Source of the DNA: Nitrosospira sp. Nl5
GTDB lineage: Bacteria > Pseudomonadota > Gammaproteobacteria > Burkholderiales > Nitrosomonadaceae
NCBI RefSeq assembly: GCF_900102495.1
Contig: NZ_FMVQ01000004.1
Coordinates: 124,001-188,000 of the forward strand
DNA length: 64,000 nucleotides
Direction: 5' to 3'
The notes beneath the pieces were generated by a model. That model saw nothing but the letters and a program-made list of their open reading frames with translations. It was not told where the DNA came from and did no database searches. Of this stretch, positions 26,062 through 34,802 are shown piece after piece. The translations under genes were made by a program, and so were the position numbers. Position 1 is the stretch's first letter. Each line of letters begins with the position of its first letter.

Positions 26062-27025
26062 GCTGAATTTCCTCCAATTCCGGCCCTGCCGGCTCCGTCT
26101 TCCGCAATTCCGGCGGCAGCCATCCTTCGGTCGCCGCCTTGTTGGATGCTTCCAGCAGTTCCTGCCTGTTGGGCATTCGTCCCTGATGCAGAACCAGCTT
26201 TGCCGCCTCTTCACGCTGCCGTTTCACGGTGCCGATCACATAGGCGAAGCTGGCTTTGCCCCTGGAGGCGGCGTTTCTTGCCGCTTGCACGAACTCCTCC
26301 TCCACCGCGCCCGCCTGCAGCAGTGCACGCAGGGTGGGATGGTGCGGATTGCAGCCCTGCACCCCATGCCTGATCATGGTTTTGCAACAGGCGCCGGCCG
26401 CGCCGGGTGATATCAAGGCTTCGCTAGCGCTTTCTTCATGCGTTTCAGCAAAAGGAGCAACTCCAGGGTCAGGCAACGGGGTTGGCAAATACGCCTGCTC
26501 TTTCGACGGGTAAATAGTCTGTGTATGGTTATGTTCCCTGTTTTGATGGAGTTGGTGCTGGTGCTGGGAAGCTTTGCCGCCGGGTTCCCGCTGCATGGCT
26601 TCCGGATTTATTTCCGGGTTCGGATTTTCCGAACCCCCAGTTAACCCGCCAGGTTTTTGTTGAACTCCCTCCCCGGTTTCTTTCCTGCTTCCGTCTTTTG
26701 GCGGGCGCCCCCCCTTCCTGCCGTTGATTCGTGCCGCCTCGATTTTCGGCCTGGCTTTTGCGATTTCGCGATCTGCGCGCGGGTTGTGGCGCAGCCCATC
26801 AACCTCCGAAACCGGGAAAAACTGCTCCGCTACCGTTCTGACCGCTTGCTGCTCGATTCGCGTCATGGCCCTGCATACTCTGAAAAGGCTGGGGAACTCT
26901 TTGGGCAGCGGCTTTTCAACACTGAAATAGGTATCCAGCAGCATGGTATAAGCGCCGTGTTCCGCCAGCGAAAGGTGAGCGGTGTCACGCTGGTAGTCGC
27001 CGCAATAGCGTTCGTAATAGTTCAT
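26048..27025 (-). CDS. Phage-type replication protein with DUF1376 (YdaU family)
   Basis: A 325-residue protein. The N-terminal 95 residues from MNYYERYCGDYQRDTAHLSL through EHGAYTMLLDTYFSVEKPLP are a clear DUF1376 domain, found in phage replication initiators. A basic linker (INGRKGGRPPK) and a low-complexity Gln/His/Asn stretch lead to a C-terminal helical domain. The frame extends to a TTG at 27070, but the conserved start is ATG 27025, which lacks a strong ribosome-binding site. First gene of the leftward operon controlled from the operators at 27144-27203. Confidence 0.82.
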   Translation of the reverse strand: MNYYERYCGDYQRDTAHLSLAEHGAYTMLLDTYFSVEKPLPKEFPSLFRVCRAMTRIEQQAVRTVAEQFFPVSEVDGLRHNPRADREIAKARPKIEAARINGRKGGRPPKDGSRKETGEGVQQKPGGLTGGSENPNPEINPEAMQREPGGKASQHQHQLHQNREHNHTQTIYPSKEQAYLPTPLPDPGVAPFAETHEESASEALISPGAAGACCKTMIRHGVQGCNPHHPTLRALLQAGAVEEEFVQAARNAASRGKASFAYVIGTVKRQREEAAKLVLHQGRMPNRQELLEASNKAATEGWLPPELRKTEPAGPELEEIQHANG

Positions 27026-27143
27026 CGAAATAACGCTGTTTTCTTCATTTTGATTGGCAATACCCTTCAAGGAACGTGGTGAATCCAGTTTTTTTCACCA
27101 AAATCGGTGATTTTCCTGATCAGCAAGCCTATGGCGGCATTAT

Positions 27144-27203
27144 TACAAGTATTACTTGTATCTGTCAAGCTATTCTTGTAAGCGTGCCGCAAGCGTTGCT
27201 TGT
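27144..27203. promoter_or_regulatory. Three tandem repressor operators
   Basis: Three sites share CAAG-N5-CTTG: 27146-27160 within the 17-base palindrome TACAAGTATTACTTGTA, 27166-27178 and 27190-27202. Their centres are 20 and 24 bases apart. They lie between the leftward replication gene and the rightward XRE gene, as in a lambda-type operator region. A fourth site is at 30305-30323. Confidence 0.7.
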
Positions 27204-27214
27204 ATTATGGATTC

Positions 27215-27763
27215 ATGAATATCGCTAAAATAATTCGCGAAGGACGGGAAAAACTTGACTTGAACCAGTCTCAGCTGGCAGAACTGGTTGGCGTATCTCC
27301 ACAGGCTGTCCAGCAATGGGAATCCGGCGCGACCCAGCCGCGTGGAAAGAGATTGAACAGGATTGCGGAAGTGCTCAAGCTGCCCGCGGCGGTGATGCAT
27401 TTTGGCGCGGCGCACTCCGGGACAACGCCGGAGATACCGGCGGCAACGGCAGCAAAGCCCGCAGGCGCGGCTTCCGGCGGACCTTCCAAAGAAGCCGGAA
27501 AGCCTGTTTCCAGCAACGACCCGCTCATAAAACAAGTCGTCAAGGCAATGCAGCACATGTCGAAAGAAGATGCCGCCCGGCTGGTGAAAATCAGTGAGGC
27601 GCTTGTTCGCGAAGTGCCTGTTGAAGCACCGGAAACAGCAACCGCGGTAGACGTGAAACCCTTGCCGGTACCGGATCTGGCTCCTCACCCGCCTCCGGCA
27701 TTTCCTCCGCGGCGGGTGCCCGATGCGGCAACAAAGACTCGGGGAAAGACGGCAATCAGATAG
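27215..27763 (+). CDS. XRE family transcriptional regulator (phage repressor-like)
   Basis: A 182-residue regulator. Residues 3-60 are a Cro/CI-type helix-turn-helix (IREGREKLDLNQSQLAELVG, then VSPQAVQQWESG and RLNRIAEVLKL). An Ala/Gly/Pro-rich linker leads to a helical segment (KAMQHMSKEDAARLVKISEAL) and a Pro-rich tail. There is no peptidase domain, so it would not self-cleave like LexA. It lies just after three CAAG-N5-CTTG operators, which it probably binds. Start ATG 27215 rather than 27200, since it is the conserved one. Confidence 0.85.
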   Translation: MNIAKIIREGREKLDLNQSQLAELVGVSPQAVQQWESGATQPRGKRLNRIAEVLKLPAAVMHFGAAHSGTTPEIPAATAAKPAGAASGGPSKEAGKPVSSNDPLIKQVVKAMQHMSKEDAARLVKISEALVREVPVEAPETATAVDVKPLPVPDLAPHPPPAFPPRRVPDAATKTRGKTAIR

Positions 27764-27952
27764 AAGGCAACAAAACAGACCCCAGCAAAACCGCCGGAAA
27801 TTCGACAGACGTGGAAGAAATTAGTGGTGCGGAGCACACTGCCGGTGCAATGCGCGGAAAAAGCATGATTGCATAACGGACGCAAATCAGTATAACCAGG
27901 GGGGCGTTAAAACGACCGGATTGCGGCAGCAGGATTTTTCACGGAGGCGATG

Positions 27953-28246
27953 ATGAAATCAATTGTTACACAGGTTACAGTGAGTATTGCCGCAGTATTG
28001 ATGGCTGGGATTGTGTTTGCCGATACGCCGCAACTCAGAGACCGGCAGACTGGAAAATACCTTGGAAATCTCAGCGCCAATCCGTATGATCCCAATTCCA
28101 CCAGCAACCCCTATGGGCAATACGGGAGCAAATACAGTCCCGATTCCATCAATAATCCCCACGGCAAATATGGCAGCCCATACAGCAACGATAGCGCAAC
28201 CAACCCCTACGCGACCAACCCTCCCGCAATAGTCGACCCACAATAA
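27953..28246 (+). CDS. Small exported protein with NPYG-type repeats
   Basis: A 97-residue protein with a signal peptide (VTVSIAAVLMAGIVFA). The mature part is built of short repeats, NPYDPNSTSNPYGQYGSKYS, PDSINNPHGKYGSPYS and NDSATNPYATNPP. The family is widespread in proteobacteria and has no known function. GGAGG is 5 bases before ATG 27953 and 2 before ATG 27950. Its stop shares bases with the start of the next gene. Confidence 0.78.
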   Translation: MKSIVTQVTVSIAAVLMAGIVFADTPQLRDRQTGKYLGNLSANPYDPNSTSNPYGQYGSKYSPDSINNPHGKYGSPYSNDSATNPYATNPPAIVDPQ

Positions 28247-28479
28247 TGAAAACAGGACCAAAACTCTACGATGACCTGGAAATGCTGCTTGCTTTCCACG
28301 TTTCGGAAAAAGCGCGCGCCAGATGGGATCACCGTATCATGCAACTACCGGAGCACCTGCAGGCAGCCGAGAAGCGCAACTACACGCTCGAGCAAGCGGT
28401 AAAGGAAGTGCTGGCGGAAGTCGCCGAAGTCGCGTTGCTCATCAAGGAACTGGAGAGCCAGCACGACGTAGGGCGCTAG
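28246..28479 (+). CDS. Small hypothetical protein
   Basis: A 77-residue helical protein (KLYDDLEMLLAFHVSEKARA at the start, EQAVKEVLAEVAEVALLIKE near the end), likely a coiled coil. It overlaps the previous stop by one base (TAATG), so the two are co-translated. No family recognised. Confidence 0.55.
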   Translation: MKTGPKLYDDLEMLLAFHVSEKARARWDHRIMQLPEHLQAAEKRNYTLEQAVKEVLAEVAEVALLIKELESQHDVGR

Positions 28480-28631
28480 CAAGGGAAGCGCATTGCGCCG
28501 GGATGAGGGAATAGGATTCCCTTATGCAATGATATTTTTATGTGCCTTTGCGCCTTGCCGAGGATACGCCTGAATATGAAAACGACATCCGGCGCAATGC
28601 GCTTCGCTTATTGGCGCCCTACCCTGGTCCC

Positions 28632-29528
28632 TTATTTGGCGCGGGTTATTTCCCGCGCCTTCCTGCGCCGCACAGTGAAGCCGACCATGCCCAGACCGGC
28701 CAGCATGAGGGCGTAGGAGGCTGGCTCGGGAATTACGGTGGCGAGGACCTGTCCCCGGTTATTGATGTCGATAGCCGTGCCTAAGTACGACCCATCCGGC
28801 AAATCCACATATGAATTGAGATCGGTCATCCCCACGCCGTTGGGGCCGGTAATGAAGGCGTGGTGAGTCCATGCAGCGGTGCTGGAAGACCCCACCACCT
28901 GGCCGGCATCGTTGATGGCATCGGCGGAGATGGAATTCGCACCCGGCATACTGAATTCGGTCATGCCCACGCCGTTCGGGCCGGTGATAAAGGCATCATT
29001 ACTTCCCCCGATGGCTTCGGAATACCCCACCACCTGACCGGCGTCGTTGATGCCACGTGCGGAGCTTTCATTTCCACCCAGCGTGCCGAGGTCGGTCATC
29101 CCCACGCCGTTCGGACCGGTGATGAAGGCATGGAAGCTTCTCTCAGTGATGTAGGAATGTCCCATCACCTGCCCGGCATCGTTGATGCCGGTGGCGAAGC
29201 TGTCACCCCCACCCAGAGTGCCCAGATCGGTCATCCCCACGCCGTTGGGCCCGGTGATGAAGGCATGGAAGCCCCCTCCGATGGCTTTGGAGTACCCTGC
29301 CACCTGCCCGGCATCGTTGATGCCGGTGGCGGAGCTGTCACCCCCACCCAGAGTGCCCAGATCGGTCATCCCCACGCCGTTGGGCCCGGTGATGAAGGCA
29401 TGGAAGCCCCCTCCGATGGCTTTGGAGTACCCTGCCACCTGCCGGCATCGTTGATGCCGGTGGCGGAGCTGTAACGCCCGCCCAATGTGCCGAGATCGGT
29501 CATCCCCACGCCATTGGCCTGTTCTCAA
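28632..29528 (-). pseudogene. Decayed PEP-CTERM protein with HAF repeats
   Basis: The C-terminal 260 residues are a chain of 45-residue HAF-type repeats (GTLGG, INDAGQVVGYS and HAFITGPNGVGMTDL units), ending in VIPEPASYALMLAGLGMVGF and RRRK, a PEP-CTERM sorting signal for exosortase processing. The 5' part is broken: about 29442 one G is missing from the repeat, shifting the frame, and above 29510 a TGA stops the repeat frame and the signal peptide is missing. The 135-bp units at 29231-29365 and 29366-29500 are nearly identical, which points to recent slippage or recombination. Confidence 0.8.
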
Positions 29529-29843
29529 GATAGGCGATGAATTCTAATTGTCAAGACAGAACGGCAAACCATGCCGTTGCCCCATCCCGCCGGATTGTCA
29601 TAAGTGCGCCCAAAATCTCATGGGGTTGCCTTTAACGCCTTGTAATGGCGTACATGCCCTGTAACGGTTGATCCTGCTGCTGACGTCAGGTAATATAACC
29701 GGGCATCGCTCCGAGTCCCATTATATCCGTTAGCACGGCCTCCTCCCTTTGTTATCGTAGCGGGATAGTCAAAGCAATAGCCGGCGTTCCACCCGCCACT
29801 AAAGCGCTTGGCCGTTAATCGTAGTCCCTTTGGAGTTTTAATC

Positions 29844-30176
29844 ATGAAGCCCATCATTCTCGCCTTGCTCAGCACATTGATCCTGTCCGCATGCGTCACC
29901 GCGGCTAAGTTGGATGGCGTGCGTGCCGGCATGACAAAAACAGAGGTCATAAACCGCGCAGGCAGCCCGGATGGTTACCAACGCAACGGCGATTACGAAG
30001 TATTGCTCTATTCGAAGCGGCGTCCCGGCGGCTGGTCTATTTTTACCGGCTCGACTTATAATCTGATTGATTATTCCGTGATTTTAAAAGATGACCACGT
30101 AATCGAATTCGGCCCCGGGAAAACGTATGAGCGGGGCCAGAACGAAACGCCTTTCGTGCGAATTCCACAGCGTTAA
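29844..30176 (+). CDS. Small lipoprotein, BamE/SmpA-like
   Basis: A 110-residue lipoprotein: MKPIILALLSTLILSACVT, lipobox LSAC with Cys 17. The mature domain (LDGVRAGMTKTEVINRAGSP, then YEVLLYSKR) resembles the BamE/SmpA fold. The frame starts at 29808 but ATG 29844 begins the signal peptide. It would sit in the outer membrane facing the periplasm. No partner gene nearby. Confidence 0.78.
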   Translation: MKPIILALLSTLILSACVTAAKLDGVRAGMTKTEVINRAGSPDGYQRNGDYEVLLYSKRRPGGWSIFTGSTYNLIDYSVILKDDHVIEFGPGKTYERGQNETPFVRIPQR

Positions 30177-30297
30177 CGCTTTTCTTCCCCTTGGCAGCTG
30201 TCGGACTTAAAGAAATTGGCTGCAAAAACCCGACAAGCTGCTAGCGTCAATCCGCGATAAGAACCATCGCGCTCGCTGTTAGCGGTACAAACATTGC

Positions 30298-30326
30298 TTG
30301 ACAATTACAAGTATAACTTGTAAAGT
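30298..30326 (+). promoter_or_regulatory. Promoter with an embedded XRE-type operator
   Basis: TTGACA at 30298-30303, a 17-base spacer and TAAAGT at 30321-30326. The spacer and its edges hold TTACAAGTATAACTTGTAA (30305-30323), the same palindrome as the first operator at 27144. A repressor bound there would block the promoter. The next gene on the strand starts 220 bases away at 30546. Confidence 0.65.
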
Positions 30327-30545
30327 CTACCTCATGCCGCAAAGCAGCGCGGCATGGCAATACCGCGAAACAGATGTGTGGCCCGAGCCGGCATAGCCTC
30401 GATCCAGTAAGCCCCCTGTGGCGTGGAAAGACAAGCGGTCAGCGACGGAAAAGCGCAAAGAAATGCCCAGGCTGTGCCTGGCGCGGAATTCGGCCCGACT
30501 TGAAAGGGCACAGGCAGACGTTGTAGTTATTAGGCTGGAGTGATC

Positions 30546-30779
30546 ATGGGGCGCTGGGCTGAATTATGGACAGAACACCGCCCAGCGCCCCTAAATCTCA
30601 CTGATACGGAGATACTGGACTGGCTGGGAGAGTACTGCGACCAGGCGGTTTATACCCGCCCGACATCCGAATATTCAGGCGGCTTCACCTTATACTGCGA
30701 CGAGGTCAAGTCGAGTGGGCCGACTCTGCGTGAGGCTGTTTGCCTGGCGGCGGCGAAGCTGGATGAAATTAACGAATAA
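30546..30779 (+). CDS. Small phage-like hypothetical protein
   Basis: A 77-residue protein, MGRWAELWTEHRPAPLNLTD onward with ILDWLGEYCDQAVYTRP and a C-terminal TLREAVCLAAAKLDEINE. The last part (a residue-specific helix after a beta hairpin) is common in small phage proteins. It is downstream of the operator-bearing promoter, suggesting it belongs to the same regulon as the XRE gene. A GGCTGGAGTGATCATG ribosome-binding region is present. Confidence 0.6.
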   Translation: MGRWAELWTEHRPAPLNLTDTEILDWLGEYCDQAVYTRPTSEYSGGFTLYCDEVKSSGPTLREAVCLAAAKLDEINE

Positions 30780-30878
30780 CGATTCAGCCGCCCTCTGCTA
30801 TTGCGCCTCTCTCAATCCGTTTTGCCCCGAACCGGAATTAAAAAGGGGCCGGAGCCCCCTCCTGAAGCATATTCGCGC

Positions 30879-31523
30879 TTACTTGCCGGGAGAAGTCTTT
30901 TTCCGGCGGGCCATCGCGCCAAGCAGGCCCAGGCCGGCCAGCAACATGGCATAGGTTTCCGGCTCGGGTACCGCGCTGACATTGAAATCCATCTGGTAGT
31001 CGACAACCGCATGCGTTTCCGACATGAACATGGTGTAGTTGCCAGCGCCCAACGGGGCCGTCAAACCGGTTCCGCCAAACTCCGGGCCGAGGTCGAACCT
31101 GCTCAGGATGTCCTCGCTTTCCCTGATAAGCGCATTACTGAGATTGGAACCGACCGTTTCAAAGCCGGTGCCGATCTCCAGTCCGCCCTGTATCCCGAAG
31201 TAGGAGCCGCCACCCGCATCTCCGCTGACAGGGGTGTATGTCAAGTCAATCGCCGTGAGCTGCTGGCCGACGGGAATTTCGAAACTGAAAACGTCCGTAT
31301 CCCTGCCGGCTGCATCCGAATTTCCAAAACTGCCCGTAATGGTGCTGACCCCAGGTGTCATTATCCCGGCAAACGTTCCCGGACTGACGCCGGACGACTC
31401 CAGGTTGGCAGCCGCGAAATCGCCGCTTGCAGTCTCGTCATAGGCGATAGCGGCACTCGCGATTCCAGGCAGCAGCAACGCCAGCCCGCAGATAGCTCGG
31501 ATCACAACTCGATTATTATGCAT
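30879..31523 (-). CDS. PEP-CTERM sorting domain protein
   Basis: A 214-residue exported protein: signal peptide (VIRAICGLALLLPGIASA), a beta-rich domain resembling DVUA0089-type PEP-CTERM proteins (DTDVFSFEIPVGQQLTAIDL), and the C-terminal sorting signal VPEPETYAMLLAGLGLLGAM followed by RRKK. An exosortase would cut at the PEP motif. GAGGAG precedes ATG 31523. The gene is intact, unlike the other PEP-CTERM gene 1.3 kb away. Confidence 0.88.
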   Translation of the reverse strand: MHNNRVVIRAICGLALLLPGIASAAIAYDETASGDFAAANLESSGVSPGTFAGIMTPGVSTITGSFGNSDAAGRDTDVFSFEIPVGQQLTAIDLTYTPVSGDAGGGSYFGIQGGLEIGTGFETVGSNLSNALIRESEDILSRFDLGPEFGGTGLTAPLGAGNYTMFMSETHAVVDYQMDFNVSAVPEPETYAMLLAGLGLLGAMARRKKTSPGK

Positions 31524-31964
31524 TGTCGATTCTCCTCAAGTATCGATTAAAGAAAAGATGCCGCGTATCGCCATTGCGAACGGTGATTGGCGCATTGCAT
31601 GGCACCGTTGCTTCCACATCTCGCGAGCATCCTGTCCAGATAAGCCGTTGGCAATGTGGTTGTTCTGCAAGGCCGGCGGTGCCTGACTGGCAAAAACTCG
31701 TCGGAACCGGTGATTTCGGCTCCGTCAATCGATTCTACAACCATCCACACCAGCATCCTACAGTCCGTTCGGACTAGTGTGAAACTTCCACGCGATTAAT
31801 TTCCCTCCACGAGTCAGGGGGTGAGTCGAGACCGCTCGCGCCTGATCCGTTGACTCCGGCGATAAAAACAGGCATCGAGCCATGGCCGCCTTTAGCCCGC
31901 TTGCCACCCATCGGTCCCGCATTGATTGTCGGCAACGTAGCTCGCTTCTAATCCACTGCTCTCC
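31524..31964. other. Gene-free stretch
   Basis: About 440 bases between two minus-strand genes. The open frames in it lack ribosome-binding sites and have odd compositions. Nothing recognisable was found. Confidence 0.4.
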
Positions 31965-32492
31965 CTATTTCTTTCTACCCAACGACTTCTTGATCAGCTT
32001 GGCCTGCTCAAGATGCCCGGAAAGCCGTGGACGCATCTGGTCCAACAAACTCTTCAATCCCTCATCGGTGGCGTCGGGGATCAGTTTGCTGTCCCACAGG
32101 TCGAGCGCTTGTTGATGGGATTCCACTTCATGACCCATATAATCCAGATCAAACAATATGCCGCCCAACTCCTTGAGCTTCGCCAGATATTGTTCCTCGT
32201 TAGCTTTCAGGCTGTCGCTGGTCGAACTGCTCTGGGGCGTTACATTGTTCTTTTTCGCCCAGTCGTTGAATAGCGAGCTGGCCTTGGTATGCTCGTCGAT
32301 CAAACGTTGGCCGAACATCTTGACGTCAGGCTGAGATGACACGGATTGCGCCAATTTGGCAGCATCGATTTTAGCCTCGTTCACGGCTATGACGACACCG
32401 ATGATTTCCGCATCATGCAATGCTTTCGTTTCAGCAAAGACCGCAAAGGCGGGGGCGATCAGAGCGACAGCCAGGATGAGTAATTTTTTCAT
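31965..32492 (-). CDS. Exported DUF4142 protein, copy 2
   Basis: A 175-residue paralogue of the protein at 22526-23062: signal peptide (LLILAVALIAPAFAVFA), HDAEIIGVVIAVNEAKIDAA, FGQRLIDEHTKAS and DLDYMGHEVESHQQAL. The same helical plan with conserved His residues. AAGGAG precedes ATG 32492. A periplasmic helical-bundle protein of unknown function. Confidence 0.85.
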   Translation of the reverse strand: MKKLLILAVALIAPAFAVFAETKALHDAEIIGVVIAVNEAKIDAAKLAQSVSSQPDVKMFGQRLIDEHTKASSLFNDWAKKNNVTPQSSSTSDSLKANEEQYLAKLKELGGILFDLDYMGHEVESHQQALDLWDSKLIPDATDEGLKSLLDQMRPRLSGHLEQAKLIKKSLGRKK

Positions 32493-32573
32493 GGAAAGGC
32501 TCCTTATTGTTCAATTCCGGGAATCACCATGGTACGCGTCAAGGCGGAAATCGTGTTGCCTTTTGACGAGAGT

Positions 32574-33179
32574 TCAGTCAACCGTGAAATCTCTCAGCAT
32601 TTCCTGGAAAACTTTCACAGTTGGCTTCCAGTCTCCGCGCATGGCCTTCTCCCCGGCGCTACTGTAACCCCCGTCCGGCCTCGGGCGCAGACGCACGAAT
32701 GGGGGAAGGCCGTAACGCATTAACAGGCTGTTGGCCCAAAAACGGGCAGTACGGCCGTTGCCGTTGGCAAACGGATGGATGCGCACCCATTCCGCATGCG
32801 TCCAGGCGCAGAGATTGATAGCCGCCATCGCGCTATCCGCATCGAGTTCTTTGTCGATCGGTATCAACTCATCGAGCGCGGCGACGGTTTCCTGCAACTT
32901 ATGCTCAAAAGCTTTGAGCTCACTCTCCACTTCGCTGGCAGGCGCGCCGCGGTAATCGCCAATTGCTATCTCGTATTCCTTGATCGGCCCGGCTTCGCCC
33001 CGGAACTTCCCGACGTACTGTGAGTCAGGCACATCGAGTCCGTGCATCGTTGCGCTTTGCCATTCGCGCGCGTCTTCGACTGTTGGAGTCTCGCGGCGCC
33101 GCGAAGCATCCCGAATCCTGCTCAGCGCCCGGACGAGGTTGTGCCGTAGCTGAGGACTGTCGTCGTCCCAGTCAACCAT
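32574..33179 (-). CDS. Fic family protein (putative AMP-transferase)
   Basis: A 201-residue protein with the Fic core motif HPFANGNGRTAR at residues 135-146 (catalytic His 135, Arg 143), within WVRIHPFANGNGRTARFWAN. Fic enzymes move AMP or other phosphate-containing groups onto target proteins. An inhibitory (S/T)-x3-E-(G/N) helix is not seen in this protein. It overlaps by 8 bases the upstream ribbon-helix-helix gene, which would be its partner and regulator. Likely a toxin-antitoxin or stress module. Confidence 0.87.
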   Translation of the reverse strand: MVDWDDDSPQLRHNLVRALSRIRDASRRRETPTVEDAREWQSATMHGLDVPDSQYVGKFRGEAGPIKEYEIAIGDYRGAPASEVESELKAFEHKLQETVAALDELIPIDKELDADSAMAAINLCAWTHAEWVRIHPFANGNGRTARFWANSLLMRYGLPPFVRLRPRPDGGYSSAGEKAMRGDWKPTVKVFQEMLRDFTVD

Positions 33180-33516
33180 TCAATAACTTGTGTACCTTCG
33201 TTTGGGCGGGGCCAAGCTCCTTCGTGTGCTGTCCTTCAAGAGGATCGTCCAAGGTAGCTTCAGCCTCGGCGAACGCGATAATCGCCTGCTCGAAATTCGG
33301 ATCGGATTCGCGGTAGCTGCGAAGCTTGGCAAGACTGGCCTCAAGGTCTCCCTCAAGCTCCTTGCTGCGCCTCTCAACGAACGTCCTAACAGCCTCGTTC
33401 ACCAATTGATTGAGCGGACGCTTAAGGCCTTTTGCCAGCATCGACAGGCGTTGCTGAATATCGGGCTCTATCCGGAAGGTTGTCGCCTTCGGCTTGACGG
33501 CTGTCTTCTTTGTCAT
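33172..33516 (-). CDS. Ribbon-helix-helix protein, probable antitoxin/regulator of Fic
   Basis: A 114-residue protein: basic N terminus, then ATTFRIEPDIQQRLSMLAKG and KRPLNQLVNEAVRTFVERR, a ribbon-helix-helix DNA-binding domain like CopG. The C-terminal half is helical and acidic (DPNFEQAIIAFAEAEATLDD) and could bind the toxin. A promoter and a GTCAAA-N7-TTTGAC dyad lie upstream (33555-33597). AAGGAG precedes ATG 33516. RHH partners of Fic proteins are less usual than the FicA-type. Confidence 0.8.
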   Translation of the reverse strand: MTKKTAVKPKATTFRIEPDIQQRLSMLAKGLKRPLNQLVNEAVRTFVERRSKELEGDLEASLAKLRSYRESDPNFEQAIIAFAEAEATLDDPLEGQHTKELGPAQTKVHKLLNG

Positions 33517-33554
33517 GGTTGGTCTCCTTAGCGTATCAGGGGGAAGTCTCTCCT

Positions 33555-33597
33555 AGATTAGGCGGGTGATAAGGTGATGTCAAATTTATATTTTGAC
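33555..33597 (-). promoter_or_regulatory. Promoter and operator of the RHH-Fic operon
   Basis: Minus strand: TTGACA (33583-33578), 17-base spacer, TAATCT (33560-33555). GTCAAA-TTTATAT-TTTGAC at 33579-33597 overlaps the -35 box, so a bound RHH protein would block RNA polymerase. A TGACGTCA palindrome adjoins it. Confidence 0.65.
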
Positions 33598-33935
33598 GTC
33601 AATTTTTCTGATATAAATTGCTGCACACGCCGAGTTCTTCAACGTGCATATTTCCCATAGTTTCCATGTAACAGTCTTCTTTTCCGTACTGTAAATTGCA
33701 ACGCTATTTCCCAGGACCCTTTTTGGTTATTTGATTTGGCGCAATTCGCCGTTTCTTTTCTAGTAATTCCAAAAAAAAATGCTATGGTTAAATCGTTTAA
33801 AAATGTTCCATTCATTTATAGATGAGGTAGATGAGTTTTATTAAAAAATTCGCGTGAAGCGGATTAATATTTTTCGTATCGCTCGTTGACTTAGATGTTC
33901 ATAAGTTATTGGACGTCATGTAGGGGTGAAATGCT
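33598..33935. other. AT-rich gene-free stretch
   Basis: About 340 bases clearly richer in A and T than the surroundings, with runs of A and T (33770-33790 and 33838-33850). Together with the next gene it forms an AT-rich island, a sign of acquisition from another source. No gene or repeat is seen. Confidence 0.5.
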
Positions 33936-34802
33936 ATGCAGAACAATCGTAAAGATCCCAACCCGATCAACGACTCTCTACCTTGGGGCTTCCATCTGAC
34001 AGAGGCCACCTTGCGGCAAATTCATCAAAATCTTCAGACGCACGCCGCCAAAGCAGGGGGAGCAACGGCCGTTGAGAACAACACTGTAGTACTACGAGAT
34101 GGATCCCGACTTTCGAATCTTTCGCTCGACAGCATATTGGCGCAACGTACACAAGGGAGCAAGGCAATTGAATGCCTCCAAATTGAATTCGTAGGGGAAG
34201 TAGACTCCGAACCTTGGAGGCTTTCAGTATTGTTTCAGGGTGGAAATCTGAATCGAAAATCTGAGACCGGCATAATTTATTCTATTGTAGGGCCATCTCG
34301 CGACTGGGCAGTGATTGCCTCAACTGAGATCAAAGATCTTCTTCTTCGCGCTAAAAAACGCTTCACCTGGTCATATTTGCTTAGTAGTCCATGGTCGGTT
34401 CCGTTTTTCCTCGCCATCGCGTGGGTGTGTCTTGAAGTACTAACATTAATTTTTGATCCACAAAGTTTGGCGACTCCTGTTGACAAGCTCGAAAAAGCTT
34501 ACATCTCAAACACATTTGCTAATGCGACCGAAGCAATAATCTTTCTAGAGAGAGCCAAGCTAGAGGTTCAACCCGACCGGGTTGCTTTTTTTGCTTTATA
34601 TGTCGTCGGTATGCTAATTGCTATGTTTATAGTTTTTTGGGTAGTGCCTAGATTCATGCCTTCCTATATATTTGCATGGGGGGACGCGTTAAGTGCCTAC
34701 GAAAAAAGAAAAGCTTTTATCGCTAGATTTCAAGACGTAATAGTCGGAGGTTTATTGGTCTCCCTAATAGGTAGCGCGATTTACAGTTTTTTCACTAAGT
34801 AG
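33936..34802 (+). CDS. Membrane protein in an AT-rich island
   Basis: A 288-residue protein of unknown function. The N-terminal 130 residues are soluble and beta-rich (TVVLRDGSRLSNLSLDSI, then ECLQIEFVGE). Then come a membrane helix at about 150-172 (SSPWSVPFFLAIAWVCLEVL), a charged 50-residue loop, a second helix at about 208-230 (VAFFALYVVGMLIAMFIVFW) and a third at the end (VIVGGLLVSLIGSAIYSFF). The codon use is AT-rich, unlike the neighbours. No defence-type enzyme domain is recognised. It may be a transferred accessory gene. Confidence 0.78.
   Translation: MQNNRKDPNPINDSLPWGFHLTEATLRQIHQNLQTHAAKAGGATAVENNTVVLRDGSRLSNLSLDSILAQRTQGSKAIECLQIEFVGEVDSEPWRLSVLFQGGNLNRKSETGIIYSIVGPSRDWAVIASTEIKDLLLRAKKRFTWSYLLSSPWSVPFFLAIAWVCLEVLTLIFDPQSLATPVDKLEKAYISNTFANATEAIIFLERAKLEVQPDRVAFFALYVVGMLIAMFIVFWVVPRFMPSYIFAWGDALSAYEKRKAFIARFQDVIVGGLLVSLIGSAIYSFFTK

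Noticed and set aside
28860-29474. 204-codon plus-strand repeat protein
   Set aside because: It is the opposite strand of the HAF repeats; the PEP-CTERM end proves the minus strand is the coding one.
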